A stretch of 12,978 nt of DNA from positions 1-12,978 of the forward strand of contig CAZFJC010000039.1 in NCBI GenBank assembly GCA_964518765.1, written 5' to 3'. Every line of letters begins with the position of its first letter. The first letter of the stretch is position 1. The stretch is from CAZPNX01 sp964518765 (GTDB taxonomy: Bacteria; Edwardsbacteria; AC1; EtOH8). A program made the translations under genes and the position numbers. Positions 6,469-12,051 of this stretch are shown here, piece after piece. Below the pieces are notes generated by a model that saw only the letters and a program-made list of their open reading frames with translations, searched no databases and was not told the origin of the DNA.

Positions 6469-8118
6469 TTACTTTCCAGCCATGACCAGAGGCAGGTCCT
6501 GCTCCACCGTGGTCGTTTGCTGAATGTTGAACTTCTCTGCCAAAAGCTTGAGAACATTGGGCGAGATGAAGGCCGGCAGGGTTGGTCCCAGGTGGATGTT
6601 CTTGATGCCCAGCGCCAGAAGCGACAGCAGTATCAAGGCCGCCTTTTGCTCGTACCAGGCTATATCGAAGCTGAGAGGAAGCTCGTTGACCTCCTTCAAG
6701 CCGAAGGCGTCCTTGAGGGCCAAGGCGATCTGGATAAGCGAATAGCTGTCGTTGCACTGGCCGGCGTCCAGCACCCGGGGGATGCCGCCGATGTCCCCGA
6801 GGTCCAGGGTGTTGTAGCGGTACTTGGCGCAGCCGGCGGTCAGGATCACCGTGTCCTTGGGCAGGGCCTGGGCGAAGTCGGTGAAGTACTGGCGCGTCTT
6901 GTGGCGGCCGTCGCAGCCGGCCATGACCACGAACCGTTTGATGGCCCCGCCCTTGACCGCCTCGATCACCTTGTCGGCCAGCGCCAGCACCTGGCTGCGG
7001 GCGAAGCCGATGGTCAGCTTGCCCGCGGAGATCTTTTCCGGCGCCGGGCACTGCTTGGCCCTGGCGATCACAACCGAGAGGTCCTTCTGCCTGCCCGGGG
7101 CCCGGTCGGGGATGTAGGCGATGCCCGGGTATCCCACCACCCCGGTGGTGAACAACCTATCCTTGTAGGAATCATTGGGTGGCACCAGGCAGTTGGAGGT
7201 CATCAGGATGGCGCCATGGAACTTGTCGAACTCCTCGGGCTGATGCCACCACGAGGATCCATAGTTGCCGCGCAGATGCGGGAACTTCTTGAAGAAGGGG
7301 TAGGCGTGGGCCGGCAGCATCTCGCCGTGGGTGTAAACATCCAGGCCCGAGTTCTGGGTCTGCTCCAAAATATCGCGCAGGTCGGCCAGGTCGTGCCCGG
7401 AGACCAATATCCCGGGCCGATCGCCGGGCTCCAAGGATACTTGGGTGATCTCGGGGTGGCCAAAACTTTCGGTGTTGGCGCGGTCCAACAGGGCCATCAC
7501 CTTGATCCCGGCGTGGCCCGCCTTGAACACCCAGTCGGTCAGCTGGTCAACCGAAAGCGTTTCGTCCAGGGTGGCGGCCAGCGCCTGCTGGGTGAACAGC
7601 AGGATCTCGTCGTCGGTGTGTCCCAAAGCCGCCGCATGGTGGACGTAGGCGGCGATGCCCTTGAGGCCATAGATCGCCAAATAGCGCAAAGTGCGCACAT
7701 CCTCGTCCTTAAAAGACAGCACACCGGCCTCATACCCTTTCTTGGCCAAATCCTCGACCGAACCTTTGCCGTCCCAGACTGCGGCCTCAGGCAGCCTGCC
7801 GCCCAGCTTGTCCCCGAGCTTCGCCTTGATGTCATCCCGCAGTTCGACCGATCGTCCGATCTGCTTTACAAAATAATCAGGATCGAAATTGACGTTGGTC
7901 AGGGTGGCGAATAAAACATCGTTGACCAGCATGGCCGCCGGCTGGCTATAGGCCGGCGTGCCATGGGCCCGGGCGTTGGCCCAGGCCAGGCCCTTGAGGG
8001 CGTGGATGGCGGCATCCTGGAGGTTGGCGACCAGGTCGGGCTTGCCGCAGACCCCTCGGGCGCCGGCGCAGCCCTTGTTGCCGGCCGTCTCCTGGCACTG
8101 GTAGCAGAACATGGACAT
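6469..8118 (-). CDS. hcp: Hydroxylamine reductase / hybrid cluster protein
   Basis: A 549-residue iron-sulfur protein, normal Hcp length. The N-terminal cluster ligands follow C-x2-C-x8-C-x6-C (C5, C8, C17, C24) in MFCYQCQETA. Hybrid-cluster ligand motifs follow in order: HGEMLPAHAYP, TSNCLVPP, MAGCDGR, LTAGCAKYRYN, DAGQCNDS and the C-terminal SFDIAWYEQKA with E and K. Hcp proteins reduce NO and hydroxylamine in vitro and act in nitrosative stress and protein S-nitrosylation in studied bacteria. ATG 8118 is chosen because GGGAG (8127-8131) lies 8 bases upstream; a TTG at 8133 would extend it by five residues. It is the last gene of the rrf2 operon, 100 bases after cupin, with a REP-like hairpin pair in that gap. 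Confidence 0.96.
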   Translation of the reverse strand: MSMFCYQCQETAGNKGCAGARGVCGKPDLVANLQDAAIHALKGLAWANARAHGTPAYSQPAAMLVNDVLFATLTNVNFDPDYFVKQIGRSVELRDDIKAKLGDKLGGRLPEAAVWDGKGSVEDLAKKGYEAGVLSFKDEDVRTLRYLAIYGLKGIAAYVHHAAALGHTDDEILLFTQQALAATLDETLSVDQLTDWVFKAGHAGIKVMALLDRANTESFGHPEITQVSLEPGDRPGILVSGHDLADLRDILEQTQNSGLDVYTHGEMLPAHAYPFFKKFPHLRGNYGSSWWHQPEEFDKFHGAILMTSNCLVPPNDSYKDRLFTTGVVGYPGIAYIPDRAPGRQKDLSVVIARAKQCPAPEKISAGKLTIGFARSQVLALADKVIEAVKGGAIKRFVVMAGCDGRHKTRQYFTDFAQALPKDTVILTAGCAKYRYNTLDLGDIGGIPRVLDAGQCNDSYSLIQIALALKDAFGLKEVNELPLSFDIAWYEQKAALILLSLLALGIKNIHLGPTLPAFISPNVLKLLAEKFNIQQTTTVEQDLPLVMAGK

Positions 8119-8140
8119 ATGAAGTACTCCCAATATCGGT

Positions 8141-8212
8141 CCGCACCTTGAGCGGAGTCGAAAGGTGCGGTAGAGTTATCGGATCGGCCATCTCGACTCC
8201 GCTCGATGGCCG
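8141..8212. repeat. Pair of inverted REP-like hairpins with complementary loops
   Basis: Hairpin A has a 9-bp stem CCGCACCTT / AAGGTGCGG (8141-8149 / 8162-8170) and loop GAGCGGAGTCGA. Hairpin B has an 8-bp stem CGGCCATC / GATGGCCG (8185-8192 / 8205-8212) and loop TCGACTCCGCTC. The two 12-base loops are exact reverse complements. From memory, the core CGACTCCGCTC resembles short dispersed REP-like repeats common in many bacterial genomes. The pair sits in the cupin-hcp gap of an operon, where it could tune mRNA stability or partially terminate. Confidence 0.65.
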
Positions 8213-8218
8213 TCGTTT

Positions 8219-8581
8219 TTATGCCTTGATCATTGTTAGCAGCATCTTGAACCTGGTCAGCGCTTTGAGGGCGTGGGGATGATCCTTCGGCAGTACCACC
8301 ATCTGGCCGGCCTTGAGACGGTACGGCTTGCCGTCGATCCTGACCTCGGCCGTGCCCTCCAGCGACTGCGCCAGCGCCTCGAACGGGGCGGTGTGCTCGG
8401 ACAAGCCCTGGCCGGCATCGAAGGCGAAGACGGTGACCGTGCCGTACCTCCGGCGGATGATCTCCCGGCTGACGATGTTGTCCCTCTGGTAGGACACCGT
8501 CCTGGCGATGGTCTCGACCGGCGGCTTGGCCGGAGCTTTGGCGGTGACCTTCTTTGCCGCGCACTTGGGGCAGTTCTTCAT
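8219..8581 (-). CDS. Small cupin-domain protein with an N-terminal CxxC and Ala/Lys/Pro linker
   Basis: A 120-residue protein. Residues 1-8 contain a CPKC motif, followed by a basic AAKKVTAKAPAKPP linker and a cupin_2 barrel (about 30-120). The barrel has RYGTVTVFAFDAGQGLSEH, a single H-x5-E motif 1, and a second motif GQMVVLPKDHPHAL with two histidines that could bind metal. ATG 8581 is preferred because GAGAGG lies 6 bases upstream; an earlier in-frame start at 8671 would overlap the rubredoxin gene and add a poor-looking tail. Single-domain cupins often accompany Hcp/rubredoxin stress genes; their function is unknown. The four-residue CxxC alone cannot form a complete zinc or rubredoxin site, unless two subunits pair. 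Confidence 0.8.
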   Translation of the reverse strand: MKNCPKCAAKKVTAKAPAKPPVETIARTVSYQRDNIVSREIIRRRYGTVTVFAFDAGQGLSEHTAPFEALAQSLEGTAEVRIDGKPYRLKAGQMVVLPKDHPHALKALTRFKMLLTMIKA

Positions 8582-8631
8582 AGCGGGCCTCTCGTTATCT
8601 TCACTTTTTAATCCGAGACCAAACGGCCAGT

Positions 8632-8793
8632 TCAGTCCACCGGCTCGAAATTCGACTTGTCCACCTGACAAAGCGGACAGACCCAGTCGTCGGGAAGGGA
8701 TTCGAACGGAGTGCCGGGCTTGATCCCGGAATCGGGATCACCTTTGGCTGGATCGTAGATGTAGTCGCACACGGTGCAGCGGTACTTCTTCAT
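8632..8793 (-). CDS. Rubredoxin
   Basis: A 53-residue rubredoxin, exactly the usual size, with one Fe held by C6-x2-C9 (YRCTVCDYIYDP) and C39-x2-C42 (DDWVCPLC). It is a one-electron carrier that feeds oxygen-, superoxide- or NO-detoxifying enzymes in anaerobes. ATG 8793 has a strong AAGGAGG seven bases upstream; an upstream in-frame ATG at 8817 lies inside the intercistronic hairpin and would add eight non-conserved residues. It lies between the ferredoxin-like and cupin genes in the rrf2 operon and is a plausible electron donor for Hcp. Confidence 0.95.
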   Translation of the reverse strand: MKKYRCTVCDYIYDPAKGDPDSGIKPGTPFESLPDDWVCPLCQVDKSNFEPVD

Positions 8794-8811
8794 TTCAACC
8801 TCCTTCTGTTG

Positions 8812-8831
8812 GGACATGGAGCGCCATGTCC
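8812..8831 (-). other. Intercistronic hairpin after the ferredoxin-like gene
   Basis: A perfect 8-bp stem GGACATGG / CCATGTCC with a 4-base loop, abutting the TAA stop of the ferredoxin-like gene (8832-8834) and upstream of the rubredoxin ribosome site. There is no T-tract, so a stability or processing element in the operon mRNA is more likely than a terminator. Confidence 0.5.
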
Positions 8832-9554
8832 TTACTTACGGTTTCCGTTTATGCCGATGACCTCAACCGTTATCGGCAACTGTTTGCCGGAATCGTGCAG
8901 GGCCTGCCGCACCAGACGCACCAGACCCTGGCAGCACGGCACCTCCATCACGGCCACGGTCAGCGATCTGATGTCGTTGTCCCGGAAGATGGCGGTCAGC
9001 TTCTCCAGATAGGGCCCGGTCCTGTCCAGCTTGGGGCAGGCGATGGCCAGAGATTTGCCGGCCAGAAGCGTACGGTGGAAGTCCGCATGGGCGAAGGGAA
9101 CGCAGGAGGCCGCGACCAGCAGGTCGGCCCCGGCGAAGAAAGGCGCCTCAAGCGGAACCAGATGCAGCTGAATAGGCCAGTGGCCGAGCTGCGAGGGGGC
9201 GGGACCATCGTCGGTCTCGGCCACCGGGGCCGGAGGGGCCGCTACCCTCACCCTCTGCCCGGGACAGGCGTGGGGTTTCGTGCCTTGGGGTTTGGCCGCT
9301 GCCGGCCCATCTTCCTTACCTGCCAGGTGGCGGGACACGGCCGCCTGGTCGAACTCCGGCGCCTCCCGCTCCACGATGCGGATGGCGTCCCGGGGACAGT
9401 GCCCCAGGCAGGCCCCCAGACCGTCGCAGTATGTCTCGCTGGCCAGCACCGCCTTGCCCTCGACGATACCCAGCGCCCCCTCGGCGCAGTTGGGGACGCA
9501 AAGACCGCAGCCGTCGCAGCGGTCGCGGTCGATCTCCACGATCCTTCTCTTCAT
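8832..9554 (-). CDS. Ferredoxin-like 4Fe-4S protein of the Hcp operon
   Basis: A 240-residue protein. The N-terminus is a dicluster ferredoxin fold: first cluster C13-x2-C16-x2-C19-x3-C23, second region CDGLGACLGHCP with C43, C49 and C53, which departs from a plain CxxCxxCxxxCP. Next comes a Pro/Ala-rich linker with HACPGQRVR (95-103) and a C-terminal domain (about 125-240) containing C151, C173 in ACPKLD, and C207-C208 in EVPCCQG, which could hold another metal centre. I know this arrangement as an iron-sulfur protein found beside hcp and rrf2 in anaerobes, probably passing electrons to Hcp. Its ATG overlaps the rrf2 stop by one base (TAATG), showing translational coupling, with AAGGA six bases upstream. 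Confidence 0.85.
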   Translation of the reverse strand: MKRRIVEIDRDRCDGCGLCVPNCAEGALGIVEGKAVLASETYCDGLGACLGHCPRDAIRIVEREAPEFDQAAVSRHLAGKEDGPAAAKPQGTKPHACPGQRVRVAAPPAPVAETDDGPAPSQLGHWPIQLHLVPLEAPFFAGADLLVAASCVPFAHADFHRTLLAGKSLAIACPKLDRTGPYLEKLTAIFRDNDIRSLTVAVMEVPCCQGLVRLVRQALHDSGKQLPITVEVIGINGNRK

Positions 9555-9949
9555 TAGGCTTCCTTATTGACGAAGGACGAAAGCCGGGCGTTGTTTAGCT
9601 CCCGGTCTAGCCTTCCCTGGACCCGGCCCAGCACCGGATAGAGCGGGCAGTCCAGGTGGCGGCAGCGGCCTCGGGACAGGCAGCCGGACAGGAGCAACGG
9701 ACCATCCACCGCTCGAAAGATATCCTTCGCCAGGATGTCTTTTGCAGGACGTGATAGGGACAGGCCGCCTCCCTTTCCCCGGAGCGATCTTAAGATACCG
9801 GCGCGCACCAGCTGTTGGGCGATCTTGGACATGAAGGCCGGGCTGGTGCCCAGGGTCCGGGCCAGCTCCGAGGCCGGCATGAGGCGGGTGCTTTTGGCCA
9901 GAAGGATCGAGGCCTGCAGAGCGAACTCGTTGCGCTTGGTGAGCAGCAT
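9554..9949 (-). CDS. Rrf2-family iron-sulfur transcription regulator
   Basis: A 131-residue protein. The winged helix-turn-helix fills about 1-70 (ASELARTLGTSPAFMSKIAQQLVRAGILRSLRGKGGGLSLSRPA). A three-cysteine loop C90-x5-C96-x4-C101 follows, matching the cluster-ligand loop of IscR/NsrR-type Rrf2 proteins, so it can probably sense cluster loss, NO or redox state. Start 9949 gives the usual N-terminus (LLTKRNEFALQASILLA); no good Shine-Dalgarno is visible, in keeping with a short leader of about 22 bases. It is first in the operon with the ferredoxin-like gene, rubredoxin, cupin and hcp. A palindrome overlapping its promoter suggests autoregulation. Whether it is closer to NsrR or IscR in function cannot be decided here. 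Confidence 0.92.
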   Translation of the reverse strand: MLLTKRNEFALQASILLAKSTRLMPASELARTLGTSPAFMSKIAQQLVRAGILRSLRGKGGGLSLSRPAKDILAKDIFRAVDGPLLLSGCLSRGRCRHLDCPLYPVLGRVQGRLDRELNNARLSSFVNKEA

Positions 9950-9977
9950 GAACTCATAATAAGATTATTATTGTCCC

Positions 9978-10006
9978 ATTATAGCATATATAATAGGACT
10001 TGTCAA
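9978..10006 (-). promoter_or_regulatory. Consensus sigma70-type promoter of the rrf2-hcp operon
   Basis: On the minus strand a perfect TTGACA (10001-10006), 17-base spacer and perfect TATAAT (9978-9983). The predicted start is near 9971. The -35 and most of the spacer lie inside the 29-bp palindrome, the usual geometry for repression. Confidence 0.88.
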
Positions 10007-10017
10007 GTCCTATTATA
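9989..10017. promoter_or_regulatory. 29-bp palindrome, likely Rrf2 operator
   Basis: Two perfect 14-bp arms (TATAATAGGACTTG / CAAGTCCTATTATA) flank one central T at 10003. The core GACT-N5-AGTC is like that of IscR type 1 sites, a related Rrf2 protein. It overlaps the -35 of the rrf2 operon and ends 5 bases before the -35 proposed for the divergent VirK-like gene, so one bound dimer could affect both. One arm recurs at the Nudix promoter. Confidence 0.75.
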
Positions 10018-10022
10018 AATAT

Positions 10023-10052
10023 TTTCCATCGGGCCGGCTTTTGTTGTATAAT
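10023..10052 (+). promoter_or_regulatory. Predicted promoter of the VirK-like/deacetylase pair
   Basis: A perfect -10 TATAAT (10047-10052) with a weaker TTTCCA (10023-10028) 18 bases upstream. The ribosome site GAGGGAGG (10067-10074) and ATG 10081 follow directly. Confidence 0.5.
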
Positions 10053-10080
10053 ACCAAATAATAATTGAGGGAGGTGCCCG

Positions 10081-10635
10081 ATGGGGAGGATATCCATATT
10101 ATTGGCTTCGGCTCTAGCCCTGGCGGCGGCCGGAGCCAGCCTGGCGCAGGACGGGGCGACCGAAGCAAAATCCGGCCGGGCAAATGAAAAGACGGGGGCG
10201 GTCGCCATCAACAGCTTCGATCGATTGATCGATGTCCTCAAGGCTGGGGGCGAGGTGAGGGCGATCTTTCATTACGCCCGTTGCCGCCTGGTCCAGGACG
10301 GCGACACCACCGATGCTCCAGATGCCATCGGCGGTATGAAAATAGAGACCTTCGAGTATTTCGCCCCTAACTCGGTGGGCAACACGCAGGCCTTCCTCAG
10401 CGCCTCCCAGACCTCGCTGATCGCCAGGAGGGGAAAGCATGTCTATAATTACGTCAAGCTGAAACTGTACCAAGACGGTCAGGCGGAGATCACCGCCAGG
10501 TACCTGGAGCCCCCCAAGATGAAGGTGAGGATGGACGAGACCTTCTTAGGCCGGCTCAACGACGGCCAGAACCGGGGGGCCGTCTATCTTTATCAAACAG
10601 TGATTTGCCAGCCGTGCAGCTGCTCGCGTCGATAG
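10081..10635 (+). CDS. VirK-like exported protein
   Basis: A 184-residue protein with a clear signal peptide (residues 1-22, cleavage at SLA-Q). The mature part resembles the VirK family: INSFDRLIDVLKAGGEVRAIFHYARCRL (43-70) and IGGMKIETFEYF (83-94), followed by a beta-rich stretch with YNYVKLKLYQDGQAEITARYL. VirK proteins are small periplasmic proteins of uncertain function, known from virulence loci but widespread. GAGGGAGG six bases upstream supports ATG 10081. The last ~11 residues (VICQPCSCSRR) are Cys-rich and lie in the 31-bp overlap with the deacetylase frame, so they may be an extension or mark a shifted stop. It is divergent from the rrf2 operon and may share its operator. Confidence 0.65.
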   Translation: MGRISILLASALALAAAGASLAQDGATEAKSGRANEKTGAVAINSFDRLIDVLKAGGEVRAIFHYARCRLVQDGDTTDAPDAIGGMKIETFEYFAPNSVGNTQAFLSASQTSLIARRGKHVYNYVKLKLYQDGQAEITARYLEPPKMKVRMDETFLGRLNDGQNRGAVYLYQTVICQPCSCSRR

Positions 10636-11510
10636 CGCTGGGGTTGGCCGCGGCCGCCATAGCGGTGATTTTGCTCCATCTCTATTGGCGACGGCGCTGG
10701 GGCCCGCCCCCGCCGGCTTCCATCCCGATATTGGCCTACCATAAGGTGGACACAATGTTCGAGCTGGGGGGCACCCGGGTCACGCCACGCCAGTTCTCCC
10801 GACAGATGGACTGGCTGAGGGACAACGGATATCGGACGGTGACCCTGTCGCAGGCGGCCTCGATGATGGCGGCGGGGGCCGGGGTGCGGCCCAGGTTGGC
10901 GTGCCTGACCTTCGATGACGCCTACCAAAGCGTATTCCTTTACGCCCTGCCCATCCTGAAGGACCATGGATTCACGGCTACGGTCTTCGTCCTGTCCGGT
11001 TACGTCGGCCAGGAAAACCGCTGGGACCTCAACTGGGGCGGCCGCCACTTCCGGCATCTTGGCTGGAATGAGCTAAGGGAGATGCAGGCGGCCGGCATCG
11101 AGATCGGTTCGCACGGGGCGAGCCACCGCGACCTGAGGCGCCTTAGAGACGAGGAGCTGCAGCAGGAGCTGTCCGGTTCGAAACGTGCGCTCGAGGACGG
11201 GCTGGGAGGGGAGGTGGTCAGCTTCTGCTACCCGTTCGGCCGCTACGACCGGCGGGTGCGCCAGGCGGTCATCGAGGCCGGATATCGCTGTGCCTGCAGC
11301 CATTCACCGGACATGCCCAACAGCGCGCTAGACAGCTTTGCCCTGAGGCGATGCGGCGTTTACATCACCGACACCATAGTTGATTTCAAGCATAAGGTGG
11401 ACCAAGGTTCCTCATGGTTCTGGACCCAGGACCTGTGGAGCCGTACGGTGAACTTCTGCGCCGGGGGAACGATATTGGCTCGTCGAATAATGTTCCCTCG
11501 CGGCCTGTAA
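10605..11510 (+). CDS. Membrane-anchored polysaccharide deacetylase (NodB/CE4 family)
   Basis: A 301-residue protein with an N-terminal transmembrane anchor (about 6-27) followed by basic residues and a Pro-rich linker, so the catalytic part should face outward. CE4 motifs are present: IPILAYHKVD (40-49), motif 1 LTFDDAY (D104, D105), motif 2 SHGASH (metal ligands H170 and H174) and motif 3 CYPFGRYD (208-215). Such enzymes remove N-acetyl groups from peptidoglycan, chitin-like or exopolysaccharide chains in a metal-dependent way. The start is uncertain: TTG 10605 or GTG 10614, neither with a strong ribosome site. Overlap with the VirK-like gene suggests coupled translation, and together they may form a cell-surface function. 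The final 40 residues extend past the core domain. Confidence 0.85.
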   Translation: MPAVQLLASIALGLAAAAIAVILLHLYWRRRWGPPPPASIPILAYHKVDTMFELGGTRVTPRQFSRQMDWLRDNGYRTVTLSQAASMMAAGAGVRPRLACLTFDDAYQSVFLYALPILKDHGFTATVFVLSGYVGQENRWDLNWGGRHFRHLGWNELREMQAAGIEIGSHGASHRDLRRLRDEELQQELSGSKRALEDGLGGEVVSFCYPFGRYDRRVRQAVIEAGYRCACSHSPDMPNSALDSFALRRCGVYITDTIVDFKHKVDQGSSWFWTQDLWSRTVNFCAGGTILARRIMFPRGL

Positions 11511-11820
11511 AAAAAAAGATGCCATATCCGCCGCCTGTCTTCTGAGAGCCCAGTAAAATCAAGGCTTGCGCAATCTTTCGTTCTTGGTCCCCCGTGAAAA
11601 GGCTTGCAATTATTGTTTTTCAGAAGATTTAAAATAAAATCTTCTTAAGAAACGGATAGGTGAAGGCACCACTATATATTGTGGTGCAATTTTTTTTTAC
11701 ACAGGTTGAGCCGATCCAATGATCATGTCTTTGAAAAAGCTTGATTTTCAAGGGTTTTATGGTTTTGAATCTTTTTATTATCGAATCGGCCAAATTTTTT
11801 AAAAAAATATAAAATTTCTC
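11511..11820. other. AT-rich intergenic region with repeats
   Basis: No convincing gene. Seen here: a direct repeat AAGGCTTGC (11561-11569 and 11599-11607, each followed within two bases by a CAAT), a perfect 9-bp inverted repeat AGAAGATTT / AAATCTTCT (11622-11645), the terminator at 11666-11698, a 7-bp stem TTGAAAA / TTTTCAA near 11731-11751, and an A/T-tract block (11792-11817) just upstream of the next promoter that looks like an UP element. Confidence 0.5.
11666..11698 (+). terminator. Rho-independent terminator
   Basis: A 7-bp stem GCACCAC (11666-11672) / GTGGTGC (11681-11687), then AA and nine T residues. It lies about 155 bases after the deacetylase stop, so it ends either a long 3' UTR or a separate small transcript. 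Confidence 0.82.
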
Positions 11821-11849
11821 TTGACAAATATACAATATATTGTATATTT
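11821..11849 (+). promoter_or_regulatory. Strong promoter with a 24-bp palindromic operator driving the micro-ORFs
   Basis: Perfect TTGACA (11821-11826), 16-base spacer, TATATT (11843-11848), preceded by long A and T tracts (11792-11817) that resemble an UP element. The spacer and -10 are filled by a perfect palindrome (11826-11849) with half-site AAATATACAATA. Its centre TACAAT-AT-ATTGTA is similar to sites bound by MarR/OhrR-type repressors, but the regulator is not known. A small stem TCTGCG / CGCAGA (11889-11906) lies in the leader. Confidence 0.75.
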
Positions 11850-11939
11850 ATACCTAAATAACACTACGACAACATAAATGGTTAAATATCTGCGTCTTAT
11901 CGCAGAGCATGAAATTAATAAAAAAGGAGGTGATCGAAG

Positions 11940-11996
11940 ATGGCATGTGCCAAGAAGCCAGCTAAGAAGAAGGTGGCCAAGAAGAAGAAGAAGTAA
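11940..11996 (+). CDS. Lysine-rich micropeptide 1 (18 residues)
   Basis: Reads MACAKKPAKKKVAKKKKK, with ten lysines out of eighteen, all encoded by AAG. The ribosome site AAAGGAGGTGATC (11923-11935) matches about 13 bases of the usual 16S anti-Shine-Dalgarno tail, far longer than for any other gene in the window, with 9 bases from GGAGG to ATG. The strong promoter just upstream supports real, probably high, expression. The composition recalls the tails of histone H1-like or AlgP/Hc-type bacterial proteins, so nucleic-acid or polyanion binding is a fair guess. A leader peptide that senses lysine supply is an alternative. No homolog is known to me. Coding evidence is start, ribosome site and repetition in the next ORF, not length. 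Confidence 0.62.
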   Translation: MACAKKPAKKKVAKKKKK

Positions 11997-12051
11997 TCTG
12001 CTCGCTTACTATACTAAAAAATTAAACAAGAACAAGAAAAGGAGGGCGACA

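Noticed and set aside
6409..7914. Long plus-strand ORF (501 codons) opposite hcp
   Set aside because: Antisense to well-conserved hcp, Gln/Gly/Val-rich, no recognisable motif; it also crosses the terminator stem at 6421-6455.
8118..8133. TTG start for hcp five codons upstream
   Set aside because: The GGGAG ribosome site would overlap this start, whereas it is well spaced for ATG 8118, which matches the usual Hcp N-terminus.
8185..8220. Hairpin B followed by TTTTT as a plus-strand terminator
   Set aside because: No plus-strand gene ends here; the T run is the complement of the end of the cupin gene. It could stop antisense transcripts at most.
8826..9557. Plus-strand ORF (243 codons) opposite the ferredoxin-like gene
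   Set aside because: Antisense shadow; the minus strand has conserved cysteine motifs and proper gene spacing.
11629..11835. 68-codon minus-strand ORF in the AT-rich region
   Set aside because: It runs through the terminator and UP-like tracts; Lys/Phe/Ile-rich composition is expected from A/T bias and there is no ribosome site.
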